64,000 nucleotides of DNA from Azolla caroliniana. Its lineage: Eukaryota > Polypodiophyta. The translations under genes were made by a program, and so were the position numbers. The notes beneath the pieces are model-generated. The model searched no databases and was not told the DNA's origin. It saw only the letters and a list, made by a program, of their open reading frames with translations. The stretch is from contig JBHGNT010000009.1 in the NCBI GenBank assembly GCA_043228905.1, positions 15,500,001-15,564,000 on the forward strand, in the 5' to 3' direction. Shown here one piece after another: positions 17,699 through 29,339 of this stretch (positions are counted from its first letter, which is position 1; each line of letters begins with the position of its first letter).

Positions 17699-18253
17699 TG
17701 TTGGGAATTCGGTCCCTCCAGAGTAGCCGGATCGGACGAGCCGAAGGAAGGAATTGGACCGGATGCAGCAACCTGACCGAACCAGAAGGTATCCGAATTG
17801 AATCCGGTGTGGGCCAGATCTAGGGACATATCTGCAAATATGTTTCTAGTGTGCTTGTAAAGCCTATGTTTGTAAATAGTCCTAAAGTCATATAAGTATA
17901 AATATGCTTTAGGGAATTCAATATGGTTGTTGTTGTTGTTAGTTGTATTATAGTTGTACAAAGAGAGACAGACAAACAAACAAACAAACAGAGACAGAGA
18001 CAGAGAGAGAACAGAAGTCGCCAGTTGGCGAAGATATAGAGCACGAGGTCGTTGCCTCAGAGTCTCCTGTTGTACCTCTTTTCTCATATAGTGATAGTTG
18101 GAGTATGTGAACTCCCGTGGTTTTTCCCTATTAGGGTTTTCCACGTAAACATCCTCTGTCGTCTCTTCTTTGTAAGTGTACGAACCTTCATCTCTGTTTT
18201 GTTCTCTCATAATATATTTGAGTCTCAGTTGTGGCCGAGCGCTATTCCGCACA
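17699..18253 (+). mobile_element. Copia I 3' LTR
   Basis: It starts TGTTGGGAATTCGG and ends ATTCCGCACA, 555 bp. It pairs with the truncated 5' LTR at 4912-5391, and has (ACAA)n-type sequence at about 17968-17992. It abuts the chromovirus tail at 18254. Confidence 0.85.
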
Positions 18254-18361
18254 GCCAAATGGTCAAGTCGAGCCAACGAAGGCACCAACCCCTTTGTCAA
18301 TCGATCCTAAAGAAGGGGAGGATGATTCGACAACACCAAAATCCAATTCCAGAGGCAAGTC
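18254..18361 (+). pseudogene. Chromovirus polyprotein tail, first part
   Basis: It reads PNGQVEPTKAPTPLSIDPKE then DDSTTPKSNSRGKS. Joining it across the reversed copia element to 23171 continues as a Ser/Lys-rich tail (KSSKRTSKDSSTN) that runs up to a chromovirus LTR. AAGTC at 18357-18361 matches AAGTC at 23171-23175. Confidence 0.5.
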
Positions 18362-18775
18362 TATACAGACTCCAAACTATCACTATATGAGAAAGATACA
18401 ATCAAAGACTCGGAGGCAACGACCTCGAGCTCTGTTTCTTCGCCAAGCGGTGGTTACAACAGAGTATCGCTCTGTATCTCATCTCACTCTCTCTCTGTTA
18501 CTCTCTATACAACAATATGACTACAACTACACACACTCTAAAGTGATTGCCCTAAGTCATATTTATACTTATATGAACTTAGGGGTATTTACAAATATAG
18601 ACTGAATAGGCTTACTCAAAATATATTTACAAATATGTCTCCTCTTTCGGTTCTCACCGGGTCCATCCGATCCAGTTTCCGGATCTCTTTCGGTTCTCAC
18701 CGTGTCCATCCAATCCGGCTTCCGGATCTCTTCATTCATAACCTGATCCCATCCGAAGGGACCGATTTCCCAACA
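18362..18775 (-). repeat. Copia H 3' LTR, truncated
   Basis: It matches 22638-23170 from ACAGACTCCAAACTATCA to the terminal TTCCCAACA. The end that should read TGCGG... is missing. It carries a duplicated TTTCCGGATCTCTT / CTTCCGGATCTCTT segment. Confidence 0.8.
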
Positions 18776-18789
18776 AACTCCCCCTTCAC

Positions 18790-21700
18790 TACAGCATGGG
18801 ATGTCTCATCAGCCCGATCCGCTTTCGACATGCATTCAACCTATCGGTCGTCAACACCTTGGTCAACATATCCGACCCATTCTCCTCCGTGTGGATCTTC
18901 ATCAACACGAACTCTTGATCTTCTACTCTCTCCTGGATCTAGTGGTACGGAGTCGTCCGAGAATGGTAGGCCGCATTCTTTGCAAGGTGGATGGCACTTT
19001 GATTGTCGCAGTAGAGCTCGTATTCCGCATGTTGGATCCCTAGCTCTCCGATGAAGTCCTTCATCCAGATTATCTCCTTGCCAGATTCTACAGCTGCCAT
19101 GTACTCCGCCTTCGTGGTTGACAATGCAACCGTCTTCTGTAGCCTCGACTACCACGAAATAGCTCCCCCTGCATCAGTCATGACATATCTGGATGTACAC
19201 CGACTGGTATCCACATCAGCCAACATATCCGAATACGTGAATCCGTCAAGTTGGGGATTACCGGAGCTGAACCACAAGCACATACTCGTGGTGCCTTTCA
19301 AATACCAGAGTATCCACTTGACTGTGTTCCAGTGCTCTCTTCCGGGATTGCTCATAAAACGGCTTACCACTCCGACTGCATATCCGATATCTAGTTGGGC
19401 ACATACCATCGCATACATCAAGCTTCCGACGACAGAGGCATATGGTATCTTCATCATATCCGTCTTCTCCGCCTTTGTCCTCAGACTTTGTTTTTCGGAT
19501 AGCTTGCAGTTTGTTGGAAGTGTCAACCCGACCAGTTTCACCTCCGACATGTTGAACCGTTGAAGCACCTTTGACAAATACTTCTCCTGTGACAACCACA
19601 ACAGCTTCTTCGACCGGTCCCAAATGATGTGCATTCCTAATATCTATCTTGCCGGACCCAAGACTTTCATTGAGAAGGTCCTATTCAGAGCCTTCTTCAG
19701 CATCCGAATCTTGCCTTGGTCTCGTCCAACGATCAGCATATCATCCACATACAGGAGGAGTATTAGGAAATCTCCTCCGTCAAATTTCTTCACAAACACG
19801 CAATGATCGGCCTGCGTATTGTAGTACCCTTGGTCGGTCATGAAGGAGTCGAACTTTCGGTACCATTGCCAGGGAGCTTGCTTCAGTCCATATAAGCTCT
19901 TCTTCAGCCGGCACACCAGGTGCTCCTTCCCTTTCTTCTCAAATCCTTCCAGTTGATGCATGTAGATCTCCTCTTTGAGGTCACCATGGAGGAATGTCGT
20001 CTTCACGTCCAGTTGCTCTACCTCGAGGTCCATGCTTGTTGTTATCCCTAATACCGTCCGGATAGATGTGATCTTTACTACCGGGGCAAAGATCTCATTG
20101 AAGCCCACTCCTTTCTTCTGTTAGACGCCCTTCACCACGATTCGGGCCTTATACCTTGGTGGATTTCACGCATCTCCCGGTTTCAGCTTGTATACCCACT
20201 TGTTCCGGAGTGCTCTCTTCCCTTTCGGCAACTCCGTCAATTCATATGTGCGGTTCTCATGCAGGGAATCCATCTCATCCTGCATGGCACTCAACCACTT
20301 GCGGTTGTGGGTGTCTCTATTTGCTTCTTCCAAGCTTTCCAGCTCCCCCTCATCGGTTAGCAACACGTGCTCTGCATCCGGAAATCTCCGGGCGGCTCTA
20401 TCTCTGAGAGGATAACTTCATCCTTGGTTTCTGATTGTCGGTTCCTCCATTTGTTCCAAATCCGAATTTGATACGGGATCTTGTCCAGTTCCGGTGTCTT
20501 CTTCTTCTTCTTCGGTCGGTTCGGTTTCTTCTCCGTATACGGCCGGTTCGTCGAGTGTCATCCGGTTACCGGCTAACAACCAGTTTTCAACTGGGTATAT
20601 CCTTGTGTCCTCAAGCCGGTTTTCATTGAATGATCTAGAGTTCATCACCATCTTCTCCGACTCCTAGTCGGCAATGGTCACATCTTCCATAAAGACTATG
20701 TCCTGACTCCAGAACACCTACTTATTGACCAGATCCCACACCCAGTAACAAAACTCATCATCGTCGTATCCAAGGAATAGGCATGGTCTGGACTTCGGAT
20801 CCAGCTTTGCCCTCTTGTTCTTTGCAACATGCACATATGCGAGGCACCCGAACACCTTCAGATGCCGGTAAGGTACATCTTTACCAGTCCATACTTTCTG
20901 TGGTGAGTCTCCTTAGGGTGTTGAGGCTGATTTGTTTATCAAATAGGTTTTCTTCGTCAGCGCCTCAGCCCAAAACGTCTTGGGTAACTTTGCATGTGCT
21001 AGCATGCTCCGGACTCTCTCCATTATGGTCTAGTCCATCCTTTCAACCAGCCCGTTTAGTTCCAGGGTCTTCGGCATGGTGAATTCGAGCCAAATTCCCT
21101 TCGACTGAGAGTACTCTTCGAACTGCCCCTAGTATTCTCCTCCGTTGTCTGCTCAAACCGCCTTCAGCTTCTGGCCAGTTTCTCTTTCCGCTCTCACGTG
21201 GAGTTCCTTGAAGACGGATAGCACCTGATCCTTTGTCTTCAACAATGAGACCCAGAGCTTTCGATTGTGGTCATCTATAAATGTCATGAACTACTATGAT
21301 CCGGCATGTGACTTTGTGTCCACTTGATACACATTGGTATGCACCAGCTCCAGTGGTGCAATCCGTCTCATCGGTGGTCTTGACCGGAAGGAGGTGCGGT
21401 TTTGCTTGCCGGCCAAGCAATGGATGCACTTCTCAAGTTGCACGTCCTTCACCAGAATGAGGTTGTCTTTGGAAAGCCTCTTCATCCCCTTCTCACTCAT
21501 GTGACACAACCTCTTGTGCCACAGCTGACCCGCGGTGTCGGATGCTACATTCACTTCTTTCCGGCATATCCGGGCATTCATCAAGTACAATGTGTTGACC
21601 TTCCGGGCTCGAGCCACTATTAGGCTCCCTTTGCAAAACTTCATGACTCCGTTCCGGATGCTACCCGTGTAGCCTTCATCATCTAGCCGACTGGCTAATA

Positions 21701-22023
21701 TCACGTTCAGTCGAACCTCCAGAACGTGTCGGACATCCTTCAACAGCAACTTGCATACGGTTGATGTCGTCAACAACACATCTCCTATGCCGATAATTTG
21801 TCATGTACCTTCATTCCCCATCCGGGCATGGCCATGATCATCGGTTGTGTAGGATGAGAAGGATTTCCAATTCGGTGTCAGGTGGAACAACGCTCTGGAA
21901 TCGACAACCCACGTTGTCTTGTCGCCGACAAGGTTTAACTCATTCTCCTCAGTAATGAGCATCAATTCCTCTTCACTTGTCATGATCACCAACGTTCCTT
22001 TCCGATACGGGCCTCTCCAATCC
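18790..22023 (-). pseudogene. Copia H protease, integrase, RT and RNase H (broken)
   Basis: Read downward: the protease region has WVVDSRALFHLTPNWKSF, with Asp-Ser-Arg where Asp-Ser-Gly is needed. Pre-integrase reads QLWHKRLCHMSEKGMKRLS. Integrase follows, including APLELVHTNVYQVDTKSHA and a damaged stretch at 20700-21290. RT has FNEIFAPVVKITSIRTVLGI and ILLLYVDDMLIVGRDQGK, and RNase H has STTKAEYMAAVESGKEIIWM. Stops and frameshifts separate these pieces, but the YVDD box is intact. It is the same family as elements I and C. Confidence 0.88.
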
Positions 22024-22201
22024 GAACTTAGGGCTATTTACAAATATAGTCTCAATGGGCTTATTCAAGACATATTTACAAATCTATCTTCTCTCCCGGT
22101 TCTCACCGGGTCCACCGATCCGGTTTCCGGATCTCTTCCGGTTCTCATCGGGTCCTCTTTATTCATCACTGGATCCCATCCGGAGAGACCGATTTCCCAA
22201 C
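22024..22201 (-). repeat. Partial copia LTR inside H gag
   Basis: The first about 178 bp of an H-family LTR (starting TGTTGGGAAATCGGTC on the minus strand). It sits between gag codon about 135 (ATSLEV) and the linker before protease (MTSEEELMLI), replacing about 160 codons including the zinc knuckle. Confidence 0.75.
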
Positions 22202-22608
22202 ACTTCCAACGAGGTTGCTTGATGTATCAGCCCCTGGAAGGCATTCATGTGCTCCGCCATACTGGAGCCATCCTGGTACTGGAGCCTCACTAGCTTCGGG
22301 AATACCGAAACCCGATTAACAACATTCTTGTTCTGGAACATGATGTCAATCTTCTCCTAGAGTTCATGAGCCTTGCTCTCTTCATTGAAGTTGTTCTACA
22401 AGCTCATGTTGATGAAACACCAGATGTATGCCGTCGTCTTCATGTGCATCACCTCCCACATTGTGGTGTCGATCTTATCTGGTCTCTTGTCCCCGAACTG
22501 AACCGGAAACCAAAGATCTTTAACCACCAGCATATCCCTCATCTTCGACTTCCACATTGAGTAGTTGGAGCCGGTGATCTTGAACATGCCGCTGAACGAT
22601 TCTTCCAT
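22202..22608 (-). pseudogene. Copia H gag, N-terminal part
   Basis: It starts MEESFSGMFKITGSNYSMWK with ATG at 22608 and reads with few errors to MAEHMNAFQGLIHQATSLEV, where the partial LTR begins. Stops occur at NMSL*NN and HEL*EK. Confidence 0.85.
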
Positions 22609-22622
22609 TTCCTGTGTTGTTT

Positions 22623-22634
22623 GCTCTGAGACCA
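22623..22634 (-). other. Primer binding site (tRNA-iMet), one mismatch
   Basis: The minus strand reads TGGTCTCAGAGC, three bases after the LTR end. Confidence 0.8.
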
Positions 22635-22637
22635 GTT

Positions 22638-23170
22638 TGCGGAGAATGGCACGGAATACTGCTCGGCTGCAACCGAGTCTTAGGTTACTTCTTTAAAGGA
22701 TCAAACACAAAAATGGGAATGGAGATGAATACTTGTACACCAAAAGAAAATACACATGATGTTTATGTGGAAAACCCTAATAGGGAAAAACCACGCGAAC
22801 CCACAGACTCCAAACTATCAGAATATGAGAAAGATACAATCAGAGACTCGGAGGCAACGACCTCAAGCTCTGTTTCTTCGCCAAGCGGTGGTTACAACAG
22901 AGTATCGCTCTGTATCTCCTCTCACTCTCTCTTGGTTACTTTCTATACAACAATATGACTACAACTACACACACCCTAAAGTGATTGCCCTAAGTCATAT
23001 TTATACTTATATGAACTTAGGGCTATTTACAAATATAGCCTCAATAGGCTTACTCAAAACATATTTACAAATATGTCTTCTCTTCCCGTTCTCACCGGGT
23101 CCATCCGATCCGACTTCCAGATCTCTTCATTCATAACCGGATCCCATCCGGAGGGACCGATTTCCCAACA
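22638..23170 (-). repeat. Copia H 5' LTR
   Basis: 533 bp, TG...CA. TATA-like AGTATAAATATGAC lies at about 22995-23008 on the minus strand. Confidence 0.85.
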
Positions 23171-23287
23171 AAGTCATCCAAAAGGACTTCTAAAGACAGT
23201 TCAACCAATGCCAATTGGACACTAGAACCAATCGAAGAATACGAACCGACAAAATCAGTTCCCAAGAGATCCAGACGAGTCAAAATG
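23171..23287 (+). pseudogene. Chromovirus polyprotein tail, second part
   Basis: It reads KSSKRTSKDSSTNANWTLEP then IEEYEPTKSVPKRSRRVKM right up to the LTR. It is a basic tail following a lost chromodomain and continues 18254-18361. Confidence 0.5.
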
Positions 23288-23830
23288 TGTCATGATATGG
23301 CCCCAAAAGGAACTGAACCCGTCACCTTATGTACACAAGTTGAGGCCATACCATTAGATAACAATTGTAATACAAAAAAAATTATTTTCATTTGTTATTT
23401 CATTACAGAAAATTCATGTATATTCTAGAGTATTGAGGAACATTCTAGAAACTTCATGAATACTCCTAATAATACTATAAATAGAGGCATATGGCACTAT
23501 TCAGAACCAATTCGGTTCAACATTAGTCTTAAGCCCCTTAGCTATCTTTGTACAATCTTTTTACATAATATACTTCTCTGTTATCACACTTCTCTCTTCC
23601 ACACTCTATCTCTCTCTCCTCTCTCTCTCGTGATTATCTCACAGTCGCTCTTTTGTCTCTCTACATCTCATATTAATTTTGATACTACTCTCTCTCACTC
23701 TCTTTTAATCTATCTCTAGTACTAATCCTCTCAGTCTCTAGCACTACTCCTGATAGTTTGAACCAAATTGCCTTCTTATCCTCCTTTCCCCTGTTATTAA
23801 TCTTCTTATCGATCCTTTTCCTCTACCATT
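23288..23830 (+). mobile_element. Chromovirus LTR, copy 2
   Basis: It starts TGTCATGATATGG and is homologous to 1328 onward, with TATA box ACTATAAATAGAGGC at about 23473. It precedes gag. The exact 3' border and primer site are not clear. Confidence 0.7.
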
Positions 23831-23833
23831 AAA

Positions 23834-24350
23834 ATGGCAATTGTAAGTGCACAAGAACACCAATCCGACTTTTCAGAGCTTTAGTGCTTGAAGGAAAAGT
23901 TTGTAGCACTCGAACAAGAAAATCAATGCTTGTTGGGGGATCTTCAACAAATCACGTTAGAAAAGCAATAAACGCAACAACACGGGGAGTTGGCGGCACG
24001 AGTGCAATAACTGGAAGCAACTATCGTGTTGTTACAACAACAAGGATTGAGTACTCAAGGGATTATTAAAGAACCCAAGGTTAGTCTTCCCATGAAATTT
24101 GATGCAACGCAATCACAGTTCAAAGGGTTCCTTAATCAGGTACGCTTGGTGATTCAAATGCATTCTTCTCGATATCCCATTGATGCATAACAAGTGGGGC
24201 TAGTAGGCACGTTACTTAGGGGTACAACTTTAGCATGGTCCGCCCCTTTGTTAGAAAAATGATCTCCTTTGCTAAATAATTTCAAGGCGTTTATTGGTGA
24301 GTTTAAAGCATGTTTTGGAGATACCAATAGTGGTTGGACCACAATCAATA
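23834..24350 (+). pseudogene. Chromovirus gag fragment
   Basis: It starts MAIVSAQEHQSDFSEL, passes a coiled-coil-like stretch, and has the gag core MKFDATQSQFKGFLNQVRLV, GTLLRGTTLAWSAPLLE and NNFKAFIGEFKACFGD. At least five stops are present. This core is of the sushi/Tcn1 type. It is cut at about 24350 by other repeat DNA. Confidence 0.75.
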
Positions 24351-24794
24351 AAATCCGAAGAGTGCGTTGTCGTGGATATGTGTGGCTTGTAGGTTGCCTT
24401 GGGCGGCACCACTGAGATCTCGGACCAAGGAGCCTAAGGAAGAGCGGCTACTAAGCTTGCAGCAGTCTGTCCAGTCGGGTTTCCGGAGGCTGGATACTGA
24501 GTGCACAGGCGCGTAAAATTGTATCTGATCCAGCCCTATCACAGGATTCCGGAAGATGAGCTCAAGTAGGTATGTGCAAAATAGAGGAAGGAAGACGAAC
24601 ACCTCCCCGGACACAACAGATAAGATACGAATGTTGTCACAACAAGAAATCAATTAAAGACAATGATAGATTACAAAGAGATGGCCTTCAGTCGGTTAGC
24701 AGAGCTACAAGCTCAGCACCCACACACACCAATGACCCTCTGGTTGGGAGCACACGGGCTTCCTTTGCGAGTAGAGGCCTCACCCACCTAACCG
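24351..24794 (-). mobile_element. Unclassified LTR-like insert
   Basis: It lies between chromovirus gag and the LTR of element B. GATCTCGGACCAAGGAGC at 24411 resembles GGTCTCGAACCAAGGAGC at about 7210 in the fungal-type gypsy LTR, and ACAGATAAGATACGAATG at about 24618 resembles ACAGACAGATGCGAATG at about 7332, in the same order and at similar spacing. It may be an old relative of that LTR, but the match is weak. Confidence 0.3.
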
Positions 24795-25401
24795 AATGTT
24801 GAGAAATCATTCGGTCAAATCACAATAAACAAACTGTGCTGAAATACGAATCACAGATATGCCAGAAAAAAAAGGACAACAATGGTGCACAGAGATTTAA
24901 CATGGAAACCCTAAAACGGGAGAAAACCATGGGAACAGAGCTTCACTATGTATAGTGGATATACAACACAAAATGTTACAACACTCCTTCGAGTGTATCA
25001 GCCACATAGGGCTCTTGGCGTTTGTTGTTACGCACATAGCTATGGCGCCGCTCTCACTCACTCTCTGTCTCACACACTCTCACGCTACTTCTGTTCTACG
25101 CACACACACGCAACGTTTTGCCCTAAGTATATTTATACTTATACATTGTATATGCTATTTACAATTGTAGGCACTGCTACATATCATTACTATTATTGCT
25201 ATAATAATAATAGTCGAACTATTAAACAATCGACTCTCTGTTCTCGACTCTTCGACTGTCAGCTTTCCGAACAATCGAATCTTCCATGTCTTCGACTGTC
25301 GACACTCCTTGGTCTGATCAGTCGGCTCCTCGTAGTCATCGCTTGTTAGCAACTTCTAGATAGTTGGTTCCTCCTCCCGCTAGAGGGGCATATTCCCAAC
25401 A
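24795..25401 (-). repeat. Copia B 3' LTR
   Basis: It ends TTCCCAACA at 25401, followed by a purine tract on the minus strand (AGTGAAGGGGGAGTT). It shares the layout GGAAACCCTAAAACGGGAG ... CTAAGTATATTTATAC with the H-family LTR but differs in sequence. The left edge is approximate. It has a stretch rich in TCGACT. Confidence 0.6.
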
Positions 25402-28238
25402 AACTCCCCCTTCACTCCTGTGGGAGGAAGTCAGTCAGTCTTGTCTTCTGTCGACAGACTCTGAGTCTATCCATAGGTAGGTTCTTTGTTAGCATGTCGA
25501 ATCCATTATCATCAGTATGGATCTTAACCAAGGAAAACTTTCCTTCTTCGACTCTCTCCCGCAACCAGTGATACCTTCTCTGTATATGCTTGGTCCGGGA
25601 GTGGTATGCAGCATTCTTGGCAAGATGTATGGCACTTTGGCTATCATAGTGAAGCAAGAGCTCCTTTTGCTTCATCCCTAATTCGTTGAGAAAACTTCTC
25701 ATCCAGATCATCTCTTTGCCGACTTCTACTGCTACCATATACTCTGCCTCTGTAGTCGACAAGGCTACAGACTTCTGTAGTCGTGACTGCCATGACACCG
25801 CTCCCCCTGCATAGGTCATCACGTACCTTGACGTGGATCGGCTCGAGTCGACATCTCCTGACATTTCCGAATCGATAAAACCTTCTAGTAGAGGTTTTCT
25901 GACACCATACCTTAGGCACACCCCCGAGGTGCCCTTTAAGTACCTGAGTATCCACTTCATTGTTGCCCAGTGTTCTCTCCCTGGATTACTCATATATCGG
26001 CTTACTACTCCTACAACAAATGCTATGTCTAGTTTCATATGGACATAGCATACATTAGACAGCCGACGGCCGAGGCATACGGTACCTTCCTCATCCCGGC
26101 CTTCTCCTTCTCCCCTCTCGGGCACTGCTTCGAATTTAACCTGCAATTTGTCGGCAACACTGAGCCGACCAGCTTTGCGTTCGACATGTTGAACCTTTCT
26201 AAGATCTTCATCACATAATTTTGTTGTGACAACCAAAGCACCCTTTTGGTTCTGTCCCGAACTATGTGCATGCCTAAGATCTGTTTAGCCGATCCAAAGT
26301 CTTTCATGGCAAATGATTTGCCGAGAGCTTTCTCAAGCTTCCAATCTTCCTTGTATCTTGACCGACTATCAACATGTCATCGACATATAGCAAGAGAATC
26401 AAGAAGTCTCCTTCTTCATACCTTTTGACGAACACACAGTGATCGACCTGTGTTTTCTGGAACCGATGTTCCATCATGAAGGACTCGAACTTCTTGTACC
26501 ATTGGCGTGGAGCTTGTTTCAGACCGTACAAGTTTTTCTTCAGTCGACACACCAGGTTCTCTTTCCCTTTCTCCTCAAAGCCTTTGGGTTGTTGCATATA
26601 GATTTCTTCTTCTAGCTCCCCATGCAGAAATGCGGTTTTGACATCCAACTGTTCGATCTCCAGATCCATACTGGCCACTATGCTCAGAACAGTTCGAATG
26701 GATGTCATCATCACGACTGGTGCGAATATTTCGTCAAAGTCGACGCCCTTTTTCTATTGAAAACCCTTCACCACTATGCGGGCTTTATACCTAGGCTCAT
26801 TGTCAGCTTCTCCAGTCTTCACTTTGTAGACCCATTTATTCCTGAGTGCTCTCTTACCTTTCGGCAGCTCTACCAAGTCATAGGTGTAATTCTTGTGCAA
26901 GGATTCCAACTCATCTTGCATCGCGCTCAGCCATTTCGTTCTGTGCTCGTCGGCAATGACTTCTTCATAGCACTCCGGTTCACCTTCATCAGTCAAGAGG
27001 ATGTATTGGTTGGCATATGTAGTCGGTGCTTTCCTCTCCCTAAGTGGGTATCTTCTTCCACTCGTTGTTGGCTCTCTTTCGGATGTCTCTGCTAACTCTT
27101 CTCTCTGCTTGGGATTCTGCTCGTCAATCGGCCTCTCCTGGTTGGACAACTCCAACTCATATTCATCAATTGACCTTTGCATCCCTACCGACTCTGACTC
27201 ATAGTCAGTCGATCGACTTAGATTCGGCTCTATCGGCTAGCGATCTCCTTACAATTGTAGGTGACAATTCACTTGGCCTTAAGTCGATGGTAGTCGAGTT
27301 AGACTGGGGAGTCGATTCTAACTTCTGTTGCTTCCAGTCTTCAATCGTCTTATCTTCTAGAAAGACTACATCCCAACTTCTCACTACCTTCTTGTCGACT
27401 AGGTCCCATAGCCTATAGCCGAACTCATCTTCCGAGTATCCCATGAATATGCATGCTTTCAACTTACTGTTGAGCTTTGACCTCTGATCTTTCGGTACAT
27501 GCATATACCCCAAACATCCGAACACCCTCAGGTGTTGGTAGGAGACATCCTTCCCTGTCCACACTCTCTGTGGGACATCACCCTTTAATGGTACTAAGGG
27601 AGACTAGTTGATCAGATAAACAGTTGTGTACATAGCCTCAGCCCAATAGGATTTCGGCAGTTTCGCATGAGAGAGCATGCTCCTTACCCTCTCCATGATT
27701 GTTCGATTCATCCTCTCTGCAACCCCGTTCAACTCTGGGGTCTTTGGCACTATGTATTCGATCCAAATACCTTGGCACTTGCAGTATTCCTCGAACTGCC
27801 CTTTGTACTCGCCACCGTTGTCGGTTCGGACAACCTTCAACTTCCGACCCGACTCTCTTTCGGCTCTTGCCTGGAACTCCTTGAAAACCAACAATACTTG
27901 ATCCTTCGTCTTCAGTACGAAGTCCCATGACATCGTTCAGCAAACACTTCCGATTCCGGTTACCCTGCACTCCCCACTATCACCCATCTTTACATAGCCA
28001 TGATCCCCGGCTATGTAAGTCGAGAAATACTCTCTCGACGAAGTGATGTGGAACGATGCCCCGGAATCAATCACCCACGTGCAATCTTCACTTGCAAGAT
28101 TTGCACTCATCTATTCACAAATGAATAGGACTTCTTCATTGATTGTAGCAATGGCCGAAGTGTTCTTCTCATTAGGAATTTTCCTAGGTTCGACATTATT
28201 TCCGACACTCTTATCTTTCACGTCGGACTGGAAGACTA
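25402..28238 (-). pseudogene. Copia B pol (protease to RNase H), truncated
   Basis: Read downward: a protease remnant (CTWVIDSGASFHITSSREYF, intact Asp-Ser-Gly) at about 28090, a deletion of pre-integrase, integrase (VRTDNGGEYKGQFEEYC, VPKTPELNGVAERMNRTIME), a linker, RT (KRALRNKWVYKVKTGEA, LKKNLYGLKQAPRQWYKKF, ILLLYVDDMLIVGQDTRK) and RNase H (STTEAEYMVAVEVGKEMIWM, DSQSAIHLAKN). It ends FLPQE with a stop at 25412. Frameshifts separate the blocks. Gag and the 5' LTR are missing; sequence breaks off at 28238. Confidence 0.88.
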
Positions 28239-28755
28239 TGGGGAAGGATATCATGCAAGAGAAAGTGAGTGGGAGGGAGAGTGATGTAAGGTATATTGGT
28301 TACAACGAAAGGGTAGAATATGTAGTGAATACAAATGTCGGCTACAATGTAGTCACACGCATTGGAAAGGAAATACTAAGATTAAGAAAAATACCGACTA
28401 TCGGAAGTAGTCCCATGCATACATACTAAAAAATATAAAAGGGAATGCATGGCTACCGAATGTAGTCCCATGCTTACAATGAAAAGATGATACAAAGTGA
28501 GAAATAGGATGTTGAAGGCGTGATTGGGATGCCGATGATGCCGTTGCAAAAGCCCTCCACTTGAAATGAGGGAACTCAACACGAAGTGGATACTCGAGGG
28601 GTGTCGATAATATGCCATCGTGGGTTCATTTCTCTGTGGATGGTCCTCCATAGAATTTCCTACAACTTGTGAATTTTAGACCATGAGGTGGATACAAGGA
28701 GTGCGAGCAGTATACAATCAGTGGGTGTATGCGAGAGGGAGAGTGAGAGTTAAAG
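28239..28755. other. Unclassified 517-bp insert between copia B and D
   Basis: No coding similarity is seen. GTAGTCCCATGC occurs at 28407 and 28462, and GTAGTCAC at 28349, each preceded by a partly complementary GGCTAC-type motif, so small hairpins can form. No terminal repeats were found by eye. Origin unknown. Confidence 0.3.
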
Positions 28756-29271
28756 AATAGAAATGTGAGTCGGGTTCATACATGTAGATCAGTTGCTTAG
28801 GGTCAGCAAACTCCGACTCGTATTCTTCAATCGACTTCAATAGTTCTGTTGACTCCGACTCATATGTATTGGTCGGTTGTCCCGAGTCGACCAACTCGGA
28901 TTCAGTTGTGCCAATTGGTTGTCTCCAAATAGCCAACTGTGTCGGTGGGAGTGGGAGTCGACTAGGAAGTCAATTCCGACTTCTGTTGTTTCCAGCCCTC
29001 AATTGTATTTTCTTCCAAGAAGACTATGTCCTGACTCCTCACTACCTTCTTGTCAACGAAGTCCCACAGTTTGTAGCTGAACTCATTCCCCGAGTACCCA
29101 AGAAATATGCATGGGTTCAACTTACTATTGAGCTTCGACCTTTGATCCTTAGCCACATGCATATACACTAAGCATCCAAACACCCTTAGGTGTTTGTAGG
29201 AAACTTCTTTTCCTGTCCACACCCTCTGTGGGACATCACCATTCAATGGCACTAGGGAGACCTGTTGATCA
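28756..29271 (-). pseudogene. Copia D, post-integrase part
   Basis: It reads QVSLVPLNGDVPQRVWTGKE, VFGCLVYMHVAKDQRSKLN and FLGYSGNEFSYKLWDFVDKK downward into an acidic linker rich in YESE. It is a close relative of element B. Element C interrupts it at 29271, and the rest continues at 34175. Confidence 0.8.
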
Positions 29272-29331
29272 TGTTGGGAGACAGGTCCCTCCGGATGGGA
29301 AGGGAGAAGAACAGTGCCGATGAACAAACGA
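29272..29331 (+). repeat. Copia C 5' LTR, internal deletion
   Basis: It starts TGTTGGGAGACAGGTCC and matches the 3' LTR up to GATGAACAAAC, then continues with GACACAGAAAATGG of the gag leader. CAAAC is present at both sides of the lost segment (LTR CAAACTCGG; leader CAAACGACACAG), suggesting a deletion of about 750 bp between short repeats. TATA box and primer site are gone. Confidence 0.8.
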
Positions 29332-29339
29332 CACAGAAA

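Larger units (their letters stand above)
18362..23170 (-). mobile_element. Copia element H (reversed)
   Basis: A minus-strand copia element: 5' LTR 22638-23170, primer site 22623-22634, gag, pol, purine tract 18776-18790 (GTAGTGAAGGGGGAG on the minus strand) and 3' LTR 18362-18775. The 3' LTR lacks its last 120-150 bp, yet AAGTC flanks the unit on both sides. It interrupts the tail of the plus-strand chromovirus. Inside gag there is also a partial LTR (22024-22201). Confidence 0.8.
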
